A stretch of DNA of 64,000 nucleotides from Azohydromonas australica DSM 1124 (lineage in GTDB: Bacteria > Pseudomonadota > Gammaproteobacteria > Burkholderiales > Burkholderiaceae_C). The notes beneath the pieces are model-generated. The model was not told the DNA's origin and ran no database searches. It saw only the letters and a program-made list of their open reading frames with translations. This document shows positions 1 to 7,639 of the stretch, one piece after another. Location: assembly GCF_000430725.1 (NCBI RefSeq), contig NZ_AUMO01000017.1, positions 186,001 through 250,000 of the forward strand, given 5' to 3'. Numbering within the stretch: the first letter of the stretch is position 1; the number at the start of each line of letters is the position of its first letter. A program made the position numbers and the translations under genes.

Positions 1-16
1 GCAGAACTGCGCTCAT
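1..16 (-). CDS. coxA: Cytochrome c oxidase subunit I, first five codons only
   Basis: Only the start of this gene lies in the window; it runs off the left edge on the minus strand. The visible codons read MSAVL, which matches the usual N-terminus of CtaD/CoxA in Comamonadaceae, and an A/G-rich Shine-Dalgarno-like stretch (AAGGAAAAG) sits just before the ATG. It begins 32 bp after the stop of coxB, the normal order in cox operons (coxB then coxA). The call rests on position and five residues, so it is an inference. Confidence 0.55.
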
Positions 17-48
17 GGGAGGCTTTTCCTTTCAGGCGACGGCGCGGG

Positions 49-1218
49 TCACTTGCGGGCCGCCACAATCTCGGCGGGCTGCACGGTCTGGCCGGTGTGG
101 TTGGACCACGAGTTCTTGGTGTAGGTGATGACGGCGGCGATCTCGGTGTCGGAGAGCTGCTTCCAAGAGGGCATGCCACCGGGCAGGCCGTTGAGCAGCA
201 CCGCCACCTGCTTGCCCTTGTCCGTGTCGTTGACGACGGGCGAGCCGTCCAGCGCCTTGATCGGGCCCGCGCCCTTGCCGTCGGGGCGGTGGCACGCGGC
301 GCAGTTGGCGGCGTAGACCTTCTCGCCACGGGCGAGCAGGTCGGCCTGCGTCCAGACCTTGGCCGGATCGTCGGCCGCCGCGGCCATCTTCTTATGCTGC
401 TCGGCCACCCATGCGCTGTAGTCGGCCTGCGACAACACCTTGACGTGGATCGGCATGTACGCGTGCTCCTTGCCGCAGAGCTCGGCGCACTGGCCATAGA
501 AGTCGCCAGTCTTGTTGGCGCGGAACCAGGTGTCGCGCACGAAGCCGGGAATGGCATCCTGCTTGACGCCGAAGGCCGGGATCATCCAGGCATGGATGAC
601 GTCACTGGCGGTGGTGACGATGCGCACTTTTCGGTCTACCGGTACCACCAGCGGGTTGTCCACCTTGAGCAGGTAGTCGTCGCCCTGCGGCTTGCCGGCG
701 TCGGACATCTGGCGGTGCGCCACGTCCAGCGTGGAGAGGAAGTTGATGCCCTGCCCTTCACCGTTGAGGTAGTCGTAGCCCCATTTCCACTGGTAGCCGG
801 TGGCCTTGATGGTGAGGTCGGCGTTGGTGGTGTCCTTCATCGCCACCACGGCCTTGGTGGCCGGCAGCGCCATGCCGATGACGATGAGGAAGGGCACGAT
901 GGTCCAGGCCACCTCTACCGCCGTGCTCTCGTGGAAGTTCGCCGCCTTGGCGCCGCGCGAACGCCGGTGCTTGAGGATGGAATAGAACATCACGCCGAAC
1001 ACGGCCACGAAGATGACCGTGCAGATGACCAGCATGAAGTTGTGCAGCCAGTACAGCTCGGCGGCGATGGCCGTGGCTGCCGGATGCAGGTTGGTCTGGT
1101 TGACCGCCGGCCCGCCGGGCAGGTCATTGACCGCCATCGCAGCTTGGGCGGCCGGCAGCATGCCCAGGCCCAATACAGCGCGGGCGAGGCGACTCGTGAG
1201 CGTCCTGTTCTTTCCCAT
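49..1218 (-). CDS. coxB: Cytochrome c oxidase subunit II with fused cytochrome c domain
   Basis: Subunit II of the aa3-type terminal oxidase, 389 residues; it receives electrons from cytochrome c at the CuA centre. A signal/anchor segment (about residues 10-28) and two membrane helices (about 58-80 and 102-122) precede the periplasmic cupredoxin domain. CuA ligands are visible: His209, Cys244, Cys248, His252 and Met255 within GQCAELCGKEHAYM. A C-terminal cytochrome c domain carries the heme motif CAACH (306-310) and a likely Met349 axial ligand, making this a caa3-like fusion common in Burkholderiales. The ATG at 1218 is chosen because it follows a GAGG Shine-Dalgarno sequence; the frame stays open upstream but that part is not protein-like. 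The DUF2244 gene ends 5 bp before it and coxA follows. Confidence 0.96.
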   Translation of the reverse strand: MGKNRTLTSRLARAVLGLGMLPAAQAAMAVNDLPGGPAVNQTNLHPAATAIAAELYWLHNFMLVICTVIFVAVFGVMFYSILKHRRSRGAKAANFHESTAVEVAWTIVPFLIVIGMALPATKAVVAMKDTTNADLTIKATGYQWKWGYDYLNGEGQGINFLSTLDVAHRQMSDAGKPQGDDYLLKVDNPLVVPVDRKVRIVTTASDVIHAWMIPAFGVKQDAIPGFVRDTWFRANKTGDFYGQCAELCGKEHAYMPIHVKVLSQADYSAWVAEQHKKMAAAADDPAKVWTQADLLARGEKVYAANCAACHRPDGKGAGPIKALDGSPVVNDTDKGKQVAVLLNGLPGGMPSWKQLSDTEIAAVITYTKNSWSNHTGQTVQPAEIVAARK

Positions 1219-1223
1219 GGTCC

Positions 1224-1796
1224 TCACTTGTGTTGCATTGCCGTGTTCTTGGGACTCGCCGCCGGCTGCAGCCCCACGGTGCGCAGCGCGCGCCGCAGCT
1301 CCTGCGCCAGCTGCAGGCGCAGCTCCGGCCGCAGGTAGCGGCCCACCCGCATCTGCCGGCCTTCGCCCGAAAGCTCCACCAGCGATCCCTGCGCCCGCGC
1401 CGGCTCCACGCGCACCCACGCGGCGCGGAACTCGGCGCGTTCGGTGCGGGCACCACAGCGGTGCTCCACTACCAGCGCCCCGTCCGCCAGCGTCAGCATT
1501 TCGCGGTCGGCGGCGTGTCGCGCGCATATCACCAGCGCCGTGCCCAGCAGCGCCAACTCCCCTGCCGCAAAAGCCGCCGCCATGGCCGTGCCCTGCCACC
1601 AGAGAAGCAGGGTCACACCCAGGGCCAGGGCGCCCGACAGGAACCACGCCCCCAGATGGCGTCGTGGCCCGAGCGCCCCGTTGCGGCCCAGCACCCAGCG
1701 CAGGCCGTGGCCATCTTCGATTTCGCAACCAAAACGCCACGGGCTGCGGGCGGGCGGCATGGGCCAGGGGGGGCTCGGAGCGACGGTCGCGGTCAT
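1224..1796 (-). CDS. DUF2244 family inner-membrane protein
   Basis: A 190-residue protein of the DUF2244 family. It has two adjacent hydrophobic segments (about residues 48-66 and 70-91) after a WRFGCEIED-type N-terminal motif, then a soluble domain ending in a basic helix rich in LRLQLAQELRRAL. The family is found next to cytochrome oxidase genes in alpha- and betaproteobacteria, which fits its place immediately upstream of coxB, but its role is not established; an oxidase assembly or accessory role is an inference from position. The start at 1796 is uncertain because no clear Shine-Dalgarno sequence precedes it; Met13 is the main alternative. Confidence 0.8.
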   Translation of the reverse strand: MTATVAPSPPWPMPPARSPWRFGCEIEDGHGLRWVLGRNGALGPRRHLGAWFLSGALALGVTLLLWWQGTAMAAAFAAGELALLGTALVICARHAADREMLTLADGALVVEHRCGARTERAEFRAAWVRVEPARAQGSLVELSGEGRQMRVGRYLRPELRLQLAQELRRALRTVGLQPAASPKNTAMQHK

Positions 1797-1905
1797 GTGG
1801 AAGCGAGGACTCGGGCCGAGACATTGGCGTTTTTGCGCCAGGTCTGAAGCAGGTTTTGCCGATTTTGTCGTTGACGAAACGCAAATCTGACCCAGAAACC
1901 GCTGG

Positions 1906-1911
1906 ATTCTA
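1906..1911 (-). promoter_or_regulatory. Candidate -10 element of the cox operon
   Basis: On the minus strand this reads TAGAAT, five of six matches to TATAAT, in a relatively AT-rich 185-bp gap. Transcription from here would start about 100 bases before the DUF2244 start. No good -35 hexamer is visible, so this is a candidate only. Confidence 0.35.
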
Positions 1912-1981
1912 GGCAGACTTTGGGCGGCATCGAAGCATCTTTGCTTGATTTCGACGCCCGGCGCAACCTTGGGAAAACCCC

Positions 1982-2896
1982 TCAGGGACTGCGGCGCGAG
2001 CGCACCATTTGTCGCATCTCGTCCAGGCCGACCTCGGTGTGGGCCGCCACGCGCGGACGCGGCGCCGCCTTGAAGGCATGGCCGTACACCAGCTCGAAAG
2101 ACAACGCCGGGCGCCCGTCACTGCTGCCGAGCGCCTGCAGAGCATCAACCAGGCGCTGTTGCCAGCGCGGAGTGCGCAAGCCTGCAACACGGCGCGTGTC
2201 GGCGTTGGCACCCAAGCCACGCAGCTCGGCCAGCGCGGCCGCGGCATCGGCCCAGTTCAGGTGCAGCACTTCCTGGTCCATCACCGGATCGGCAAATCCT
2301 GCTGCCACCAGCATGTCTCCCAGATCGTGCATGTCCACGAATTCGGCCATGGGCGAGCCCCAGCCGCGCTCGCGGTACAGGGTGCGGAGCTCGGCCAGCG
2401 TGCCCGGGCCGAAGGTGGAGAACATCAAAAAGCCGTCCACCGCCAGCGCCCGGTGCCACTGCGCGAACAGCGCCGTCGGGTCGGCTTGGCCCTGCAGCGC
2501 CATGTTGGACCACAGCAACTGCACGCTGCCGGGCGTCACGGCCTCCTCGGCCAGCGGCTCGGCAGCGGGCGCGGCGCCGGCCCAGCGCCGCGGCGACCAC
2601 CAGGGCGCCGGCACCGGCGCGGCGCGCTCGCGGCGCACCAGCGCGGGCTCGACCACGAGCTGCTGCGCGTGCGGATAGGCCTCCCGCAGCAGCGCCTCGC
2701 TGGCCCCCAGGAAGCCCGACCACTGCAGCACCGCCTCCGGCGTGCGCCGGATCATGGGCAGCTTCTCGGCCATGCGCCGCGCGGCCTCGGCATGCAGCCA
2801 GGGCGGCTCGGCGGCCTGGGCCATGCGCCGTACGGCGCGCTCGATGGCGCGCGTGTCGATCGCGCGGGGGCTGGAGGAGTCGGTGGAGGCATTCAT
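1982..2896 (-). CDS. BioC-like methyltransferase homologue with degenerate SAM motif
   Basis: A 304-residue protein whose C-terminal two thirds resemble BioC, the malonyl-ACP O-methyltransferase of biotin synthesis: GFLMFSTFGPGTLAELR, then DMHDLGDMLVAAGF and LRGLGANAD follow the BioC order. The N-terminal Rossmann part is odd: where class I methyltransferases have a glycine-rich SAM loop (D/E-x-GxGxG) this protein reads VLQWSGFLGAS, with no acidic residue and no GxGxG. It may bind SAM differently or may have lost catalysis. It is divergently transcribed from comF, an arrangement I associate with Comamonadaceae. No other biotin genes are in the window. Family call is good; enzymatic function is doubtful. 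Confidence 0.7.
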   Translation of the reverse strand: MNASTDSSSPRAIDTRAIERAVRRMAQAAEPPWLHAEAARRMAEKLPMIRRTPEAVLQWSGFLGASEALLREAYPHAQQLVVEPALVRRERAAPVPAPWWSPRRWAGAAPAAEPLAEEAVTPGSVQLLWSNMALQGQADPTALFAQWHRALAVDGFLMFSTFGPGTLAELRTLYRERGWGSPMAEFVDMHDLGDMLVAAGFADPVMDQEVLHLNWADAAAALAELRGLGANADTRRVAGLRTPRWQQRLVDALQALGSSDGRPALSFELVYGHAFKAAPRPRVAAHTEVGLDEMRQMVRSRRSP

Positions 2897-2910
2897 GGCG
2901 GGGGCGGCAG

Positions 2911-2916
2911 TATATT
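2911..2916 (+). promoter_or_regulatory. -10 element positioned for a leaderless comF transcript
   Basis: TATATT lies exactly six bases before the comF ATG. With normal promoter geometry transcription would start at or next to the A of the start codon. There is no Shine-Dalgarno sequence between the two. No convincing -35 element is visible. Confidence 0.5.
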
Positions 2917-2922
2917 GACCCG

Positions 2923-3660
2923 ATGCTCGCCAGTCGCCTCCGTCAGGGTTTCTGTGCGCTGGCCGCGCTCGCGGCGGCGCTGCCCAGCCAGTGCGCCGTG
3001 TGCCGCGCCTGGGACGCCGGACGGCTGTGCCGCGACTGCCGAACGCGATTCATCCCACCCGTGACGCGCTGCTCCGGCTGCGCGCTGCCGCTGCCCCAGC
3101 CGGACGTCCCCTGCGCCGACTGCCTGCACGCGCCCCTGCCCTTCGAACGCTGCGTCGCGGCGCTGGACTACGCCTGGCCCTGGAACGGCGTGATCGGCCA
3201 GCTGAAGTTCCACGACGGGCTGGACCTCGCCGGCGCGCTGTCCGCGCTGCTGCTGCAGGCGGTGCGGTGCGAGGCACCGCCACCGGTCGAGCTGCTGCTG
3301 CCCTTGCCGCTGGGCCCGCATCGGCTGCAGGAGCGCGGCTACAACCAGACCTGGGAGCTGGCGCGCCGGCTCGCGCCGCCGCTGGACCTGCGCTGCGACG
3401 CCCGGCTGTTGCTGCGCCTTTTCGACACACCCCGGCAGAGCGGTCTGGCGCAAGCCCAGCGCAGCGCCAACGTGCGCGGCGCCTTCGGCATCGCCACCGG
3501 GCGCGCCGCCGCGCTGCGCGGGCGCCGCGTGGCGCTGCTGGACGACGTCATGACCACCGGCGCCACCGCCGCCGAGGCCGCGCGCACGCTGCTGGACGCC
3601 GGCGCCGCGGCGGTGCAGCTGTGGGTGCTGGCGCGCACGCCGCGGCCGTCACAGGCCTGA
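2923..3660 (+). CDS. comF: ComF family phosphoribosyltransferase-like protein
   Basis: ComF-type protein of 245 residues; the family takes part in uptake or processing of transforming DNA in competent bacteria. The N-terminus has paired cysteines (C24/C27, C36/C39, then C50/C53, C64/C67) expected to bind zinc. The C-terminal type I phosphoribosyltransferase fold has the motif RLQERGYNQ and a PRPP-binding loop VALLDDVMTTGAT at about 203-215. Length is typical (220-250). It is divergent from the BioC-like gene and precedes trmL by 47 bp. The ATG at 2923 is supported by the adjacent -10-like sequence suggesting a leaderless message. Confidence 0.93.
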   Translation: MLASRLRQGFCALAALAAALPSQCAVCRAWDAGRLCRDCRTRFIPPVTRCSGCALPLPQPDVPCADCLHAPLPFERCVAALDYAWPWNGVIGQLKFHDGLDLAGALSALLLQAVRCEAPPPVELLLPLPLGPHRLQERGYNQTWELARRLAPPLDLRCDARLLLRLFDTPRQSGLAQAQRSANVRGAFGIATGRAAALRGRRVALLDDVMTTGATAAEAARTLLDAGAAAVQLWVLARTPRPSQA

Positions 3661-3695
3661 GCGGCCCTCGCTCAGGGCGCGCCCACGCGCTCCCG

Positions 3696-3701
3696 CACAA
3701 T
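3696..3701 (+). promoter_or_regulatory. -10 element positioned for a leaderless trmL transcript
   Basis: CACAAT ends six bases before the trmL ATG, so transcription would begin at the start codon. No Shine-Dalgarno sequence is present. The match to TATAAT is moderate (four of six). Confidence 0.4.
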
Positions 3702-3707
3702 CGCGCG

Positions 3708-4178
3708 ATGTTCCACATCGTTCTCGTGCATCCGCAGATCCCGCCCAACACGGGCAACGTCATCCGGCTGGCGGCCAATACCGGCTGCACACTGCACCTG
3801 GTGGAGCCGCTGGGCTTCTCGATGGAGGACAAGCTGCTGCAGCGCGCCGGCCTGGACTACCACGAGTACGCCAGTGTGCGCCGCCATGCCGACTGGGACG
3901 CCTTCCTGGCCGCGGAGCAGCCCGATCCGCAGCGCCGCTTCGCCTTCACCACCCGCGGCACGCGGCTGCTGGGCGAGGTGAGCTGGCGTCCGGGCGACTG
4001 GCTGATCTTCGGCAGCGAAAGCGCCGGGCTCGCACCGGAGCTGCGCGAGCAGTTCGACCCGGCACAGCGCATCCGGCTGCCCATGCGCCCCGGGCAGCGC
4101 AGCCTGAACCTCAGCAACGCGGTGGCCGTATCGGTGTTCGAAGCCTGGCGCCAGAACGGCTACGCCGGCGCCGTGTAG
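3708..4178 (+). CDS. trmL: tRNA (cytidine(34)-2'-O)-methyltransferase
   Basis: SPOUT-class methyltransferase TrmL (YibK), 156 residues, which methylates the wobble ribose of tRNA-Leu isoacceptors using SAM. Family signatures are visible in order: PQIPPNTGNVIRLAANTG near residues 9-26, the trefoil-knot motif FGSESAGL near 100, and the C-terminal NLSNAVAVSVFEA. The frame is open far upstream inside comF, but the start at 3708 gives the standard length and N-terminus (MFHIVLVHPQ). It is convergent with gpsA. Confidence 0.95.
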   Translation: MFHIVLVHPQIPPNTGNVIRLAANTGCTLHLVEPLGFSMEDKLLQRAGLDYHEYASVRRHADWDAFLAAEQPDPQRRFAFTTRGTRLLGEVSWRPGDWLIFGSESAGLAPELREQFDPAQRIRLPMRPGQRSLNLSNAVAVSVFEAWRQNGYAGAV

Positions 4179-4237
4179 AAGGCGCCGCCAGGCTTTCAGG
4201 AGGAGCGAAGGCCAGCCACGCGCCAGCCCTTCGCGTT

Positions 4238-5224
4238 TCAGCCGCGTCGTTCGGTGTTGGGCGCGCGCTGCATGAGGTGCAGCACGGCCTGATGCGGCGA
4301 CAGCCGGCCTTCGAGCACGGCCACGACGGCCTCGGTGATGGGCATCTCCACGCCCTTGTCGCGTGCGCGGCGCAGCACCGTGGCGGCGCTGTAGACGCCC
4401 TCGGCCACGTGGCCCAGATCGGTCAGCACCTGCGCCAGCGTGCGCCCGGCAGCAAGCTGCAGGCCCACGCGGCGGTTGCGCGAGAGATCACCGGTGGCGG
4501 TGAGCACCAAGTCGCCCATGCCGGAGAGGCCCATGAAGGTTTCCACCCGCGCGCCCAACGCCACGCCCAGGCGCGTCATCTCCGCCAGGCCACGCGTGAT
4601 GAGCGCGGCGCGGGCGTTGAGGCCCAGCTGAAGCCCGTCGCACAGGCCCGTGGCGATGGCCAGCACGTTCTTCACCGCGCCGCCCACCTCGACGCCCGCC
4701 GGGTCGTCGCAGATGTAGATGCGCAGCGCCTCGCCGTGGAAGGCCTGCACGGCCAGCTCGCACAGCGCCGTATCGGCACTGGCGGCCACCAGCGCCGCCG
4801 GCTTGCCCTGCGCCACCTCGGCAGCGAAGCTCGGCCCCGACAGCACTCCGGTAGACGCACGCGGGCAGACCTCGCGCGCGATCTCATGGCCCAGCAGCCC
4901 GGTGTCGGCCTCGAAGCCCTTGCACAGCCACAGCGCGCGTGCGCTCGCGGGCAGGACCTGCAGCATGCCGCGCAGGCCCGACATGGGCGTGGCGATCACC
5001 AGCAGCCCGTCGTGCGCATGCGCCAGCGCGGCGGCCAGATCGCTGCCCACGGACAGCGCCGCGGGCAACGCCACTTCGGCCAGGTAACGCTGGTTGCGGC
5101 GCTGCTCCTGCAGCGCCTGCGCCTGCTGCGCATCGCGCGCCCACAGCAGCACCTCGTGGCGCGCGGCAGCCTGCACCGCCAGCGCGGTGCCCCAGGCGCC
5201 CGCGCCCAGCACGCTGATCTTCAT
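4238..5224 (-). CDS. gpsA: Glycerol-3-phosphate dehydrogenase (NAD(P)+)
   Basis: GpsA, 328 residues, cytoplasmic; it reduces dihydroxyacetone phosphate to sn-glycerol-3-phosphate for phospholipid synthesis. The N-terminal NAD(P)-binding loop is [10 protein letters not shown] (residues 7-16); GPSFAAEVA and [14 protein letters not shown] supply substrate-binding and catalytic lysine regions. The start chosen is Met at 5224 (MKISVLGAG), seven codons inside the longest frame, because the family begins here. It sits 22 bp after secB. The order rhodanese-grxC-secB-gpsA is conserved across proteobacteria including E. coli. Confidence 0.96.
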   Translation of the reverse strand: MKISVLGAGAWGTALAVQAAARHEVLLWARDAQQAQALQEQRRNQRYLAEVALPAALSVGSDLAAALAHAHDGLLVIATPMSGLRGMLQVLPASARALWLCKGFEADTGLLGHEIAREVCPRASTGVLSGPSFAAEVAQGKPAALVAASADTALCELAVQAFHGEALRIYICDDPAGVEVGGAVKNVLAIATGLCDGLQLGLNARAALITRGLAEMTRLGVALGARVETFMGLSGMGDLVLTATGDLSRNRRVGLQLAAGRTLAQVLTDLGHVAEGVYSAATVLRRARDKGVEMPITEAVVAVLEGRLSPHQAVLHLMQRAPNTERRG

Positions 5225-5246
5225 GCCGCGACCGCGCGCAAGCACG

Positions 5247-5705
5247 TCAGGCGACGCCGTTGCCCTGCGCGGCGAGTTGCTGCTGCTGGGCCTCGTACAT
5301 GGCCTGGAAGTTCACCTCGGCCAGCATCACCGGCGGGAAGCCGGCGCGGGTGCAGATGTCGGAAATGATGGCGCGCAGGTACGGGTACACCATGCCCGGG
5401 CAGGCGATGCCGATGATGGCCTGCAGCTGGTCCTGCGGAATGTTGCGGATCTCGAAGATGCCGGCTTGCTTGGCCTCGACCAGGAACAGCGTCTTCTCGC
5501 CGATCTTGGTGGTGACGGTGGCCGTGACGCAGACCTCGTAGATGCCGTCGGTGATGGTCTCGGCAGACAGGCCCAGGTTGATTTCGACCTGCGGCGGCGT
5601 CTGCTCGGTGAGGATCTGGGGCGAGTTCGGCTGCTCCAGCGACAGGTCCTTCAGGTACATGCGCTGGATCTGGAACACCGGGTTCTGCTCTTGGTCGTCG
5701 GCCAT
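5247..5705 (-). CDS. secB: Protein-export chaperone SecB
   Basis: SecB, 152 residues, a cytoplasmic homotetrameric chaperone that holds precursors unfolded and passes them to SecA. The family N-terminus [19 protein letters not shown] and the central [13 protein letters not shown] and [14 protein letters not shown] segments are clear. It lies between grxC and gpsA, as in E. coli. A small hairpin with a T-rich tract lies between grxC and secB, and a GATAAT hexamer just upstream of it may give secB its own promoter. Confidence 0.97.
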   Translation of the reverse strand: MADDQEQNPVFQIQRMYLKDLSLEQPNSPQILTEQTPPQVEINLGLSAETITDGIYEVCVTATVTTKIGEKTLFLVEAKQAGIFEIRNIPQDQLQAIIGIACPGMVYPYLRAIISDICTRAGFPPVMLAEVNFQAMYEAQQQQLAAQGNGVA

Positions 5706-5716
5706 GGTCTTGTCTC

Positions 5717-5745
5717 GAAGAAAAGAAGGCCCGCGACATGCGGGC
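5717..5745 (-). terminator. Hairpin with T-rich tract between grxC and secB
   Basis: GCCCGC and GCGGGC arms (5729-5745) enclose a five-base loop; on the minus strand the stem is followed by CTTCTTTTCTTC. This looks like a Rho-independent terminator for the upstream grxC transcript. It ends only about 12 bases before secB, so it could also attenuate read-through into secB. Confidence 0.5.
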
Positions 5746-5752
5746 GTGGCCG

Positions 5753-5758
5753 ATTATC
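5753..5758 (-). promoter_or_regulatory. Candidate -10 element for secB
   Basis: Reads GATAAT on the minus strand, five of six matches to the consensus. Transcription would start around the hairpin, about 40 bases before secB. No clear -35 element is seen. Confidence 0.35.
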
Positions 5759-5823
5759 ACGCAGCGCCGTGGCGGCTCCGGCGGGGCGCGGGCCGTCCCG
5801 GACGGGACGACGGCGCCGGGCGA

Positions 5824-6081
5824 TCAGCCCTGCAGCAGCGGCACCAAACCGCCGCGCTGGTCCAGCGCGATGAGGTCGTCGCACCCGCCCACGTGGGTCT
5901 CGCCGATGAAGATCTGCGGCACCGTGCGCCGCCCGGTGATCTTCATCATCACGTCGCGCTGCGACGGGTCCTGGTCGATGCGCACCTCGTCGATGTGTTC
6001 GACACCGCGCTGCTTGAGCAGCTGCTTGGCGCGCTGGCAGTAAGGACAGACCAGCGTGGTGTACATCTTGACGGCATTCAT
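5824..6081 (-). CDS. grxC: Glutaredoxin 3
   Basis: An 85-residue dithiol glutaredoxin that reduces disulfides with glutathione. The redox motif CPYC is at residues 12-15, the cis-proline segment is TVPQIFI, and the glutathione-binding GGCDDL follows. Length is standard for GrxC. It lies upstream of secB and downstream of the rhodanese gene on the same strand, a conserved proteobacterial order. The 203 bp separating it from the rhodanese gene contain no recognisable gene. Confidence 0.95.
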   Translation of the reverse strand: MNAVKMYTTLVCPYCQRAKQLLKQRGVEHIDEVRIDQDPSQRDVMMKITGRRTVPQIFIGETHVGGCDDLIALDQRGGLVPLLQG

Positions 6082-6284
6082 CGCAGGCAGGGCGCGGCAC
6101 GCGCGGCAGTGGTTGAGGACAAGCCATTGTCCGCCTCGCCTTCAACCCTTGCCGGTGCCGGGCGACTTGCCCCTGCGCCGGCCAGCGCCGGCGGCGCGCA
6201 CGACAGGCAGCTGCCAGGCATGGTTGCGCCATCAACCGCCCTTGGCGGCGCCCTGCCCTTCATGCGGCCGGGCAGGCCTCAGGC

Positions 6285-6692
6285 TCAGGCCGCGGACTCG
6301 GTGGGCAGGTTGGCTTCGCGCCAGGCCGCCAGGCCGCCGGCCACGGGCTGGCAGTTCTCGTAGCCGCGCTTCTTGAGCAGCGCTACGGCGCGCGACGCGC
6401 GCGCGCCGGTGGCGCACAGCACCAGCACCGGCAACGTCTTGTTGCCCGGCAGCGCGGTGGAGGTCTCGAGTTGAGACAGCGGCACGTTGCGTGCCCCCAC
6501 GGCATGGCCGCTGGCGAATTCGGCCGGTTCGCGCACGTCGATGAGCACACCCTTTTCGCGGTTGATCAGCCGCACCGCTTCAGCAGTGCTGATGCCGCTG
6601 CCGGCGCCGCCGCGGATCACCGGCCACAGCAGCAGTGCGCCCGAAACGAGCGCGGTGAGGACCAGGTACCAGTTGTCGAGCAGGAATCGCAC
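6285..6692 (-). CDS. Membrane-anchored rhodanese-like sulfurtransferase (YibN type)
   Basis: A 135-residue protein with one N-terminal membrane helix (about residues 5-26) followed by a single rhodanese domain. The active-site loop is CATGAR with the catalytic Cys93, and [16 protein letters not shown] is the domain start. It matches the YibN family, found upstream of grxC-secB in many proteobacteria. The start is a GTG at 6692 (reading MRFLLDNW). I prefer it to the longer TTG start at 6767 because a perfect TATAAT on this strand lies at 6726-6721, which would put the longer start upstream of the promoter. Substrate is unknown. Confidence 0.88.
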   Translation of the reverse strand: MRFLLDNWYLVLTALVSGALLLWPVIRGGAGSGISTAEAVRLINREKGVLIDVREPAEFASGHAVGARNVPLSQLETSTALPGNKTLPVLVLCATGARASRAVALLKKRGYENCQPVAGGLAAWREANLPTESAA

Positions 6693-6720
6693 GGCGTTCG
6701 AGGGGTTGCCAAAGCCGTGG

Positions 6721-6730
6721 ATTATAGAAT
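6721..6730. promoter_or_regulatory. Overlapping divergent -10 elements, rhodanese / gpmA
   Basis: The ten bases ATTATAGAAT hold a perfect TATAAT on the minus strand (6726-6721) and TAGAAT on the plus strand (6725-6730). They lie between the divergent rhodanese and gpmA genes. A shared site would let the two polymerases compete. -35 elements are not evident on either side. Confidence 0.5.
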
Positions 6731-6818
6731 TTGCAGCTTTGCCGCCGGCGCGCACGCCCGTTGCCAACGACAGCGGCCACAGCCCTTCTTTTCACTCTCA
6801 GGCTTTGAGTCCCTGCCC

Positions 6819-7562
6819 ATGTACAAGCTCGTGCTGATCCGCCACGGCGAATCGACCTGGAACCTCGAAAACCGCTTCACCGGCTGGACCGACGTGCCGC
6901 TGACGGACACTGGCGTGGCCCAGGCCCGCCAGGCCGGCAAGCTGCTCAAGGAAGGCGGCTGGGAGTTCGACGTGGCCTACACCTCGGTGCTCAAGCGCGC
7001 CATCTGGACGCTGTGGCACTGCCTGGATGAGATGGACCGCACCTGGCTGCCCGTGGTCAAGGACTGGCACCTCAACGAGCGCCACTACGGCTCGCTGCAG
7101 GGCCTCAACAAGGCCGACATGGCCAAGCAGTACGGCGACGAGCAGGTGCTGGTCTGGCGCCGCAGCTACGACACGCCGCCGCCGGCGCTGGAGGCCAACG
7201 ACCCGCGCGGCCAGCGCCAGGACCCGCGCTACGCCCAGCTCGACCCCGAGCAGGTGCCGCTCACCGAATGCCTGAAGGACACCGTCGCGCGCGTGCTGCC
7301 TTACTGGAACGAGGTGCTGGCCCCGGCCATCAAGTCCGGCCAGCGCATCGTCGTCGCCGCCCACGGCAACAGCATCCGCGCGCTGGTGAAGTACCTCGAC
7401 GGCATCAGCGACACCGACATCGTCGGCTTGAACATCCCCAACGGCATCCCGATGGTTTACGAGCTCGACGCCGAGCTCAAGCCCATCCGCCGCTACTACC
7501 TGGGCGACGCTGAAGCCGCCGCCAAGGCCGCCGCCGCGGTGGCCAACCAAGGCAAGGCCTGA
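6819..7562 (+). CDS. gpmA: 2,3-bisphosphoglycerate-dependent phosphoglycerate mutase
   Basis: GpmA, 247 residues, interconverts 3- and 2-phosphoglycerate in glycolysis and gluconeogenesis through a phosphohistidine. The phosphoacceptor is His9 in [10 protein letters not shown], the catalytic acid is Glu87 in LNERHYG, and His182 lies in AAHGNS. The ATG at 6819 gives the standard N-terminus [10 protein letters not shown]; the frame is open upstream without homology. A good intrinsic terminator follows the stop. It is divergent from the rhodanese gene. Confidence 0.97.
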   Translation: MYKLVLIRHGESTWNLENRFTGWTDVPLTDTGVAQARQAGKLLKEGGWEFDVAYTSVLKRAIWTLWHCLDEMDRTWLPVVKDWHLNERHYGSLQGLNKADMAKQYGDEQVLVWRRSYDTPPPALEANDPRGQRQDPRYAQLDPEQVPLTECLKDTVARVLPYWNEVLAPAIKSGQRIVVAAHGNSIRALVKYLDGISDTDIVGLNIPNGIPMVYELDAELKPIRRYYLGDAEAAAKAAAAVANQGKA

Positions 7563-7585
7563 AGCCAGGCCCGCGCCACAAGACG

Positions 7586-7608
7586 AAGGGGCCGCGAGGC
7601 CCCTTTTT
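7586..7608 (+). terminator. Intrinsic terminator after gpmA
   Basis: A GGGGCC/GGCCCC stem with a GCGA tetraloop (7588-7603) is followed by five T residues. It lies 24 bp after the gpmA stop and 32 bp before the end of the convergent PRPP-synthetase-like gene. Confidence 0.85.
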
Positions 7609-7639
7609 CATTCCAGCCGCAGCGGCCGGTCATCCGGCC

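Noticed and set aside
1219..1884. Upstream extension of coxB by 222 codons
   Set aside because: The extension overlaps the DUF2244 gene in another frame and has no homology; a good ribosome-binding site supports the start at 1218.
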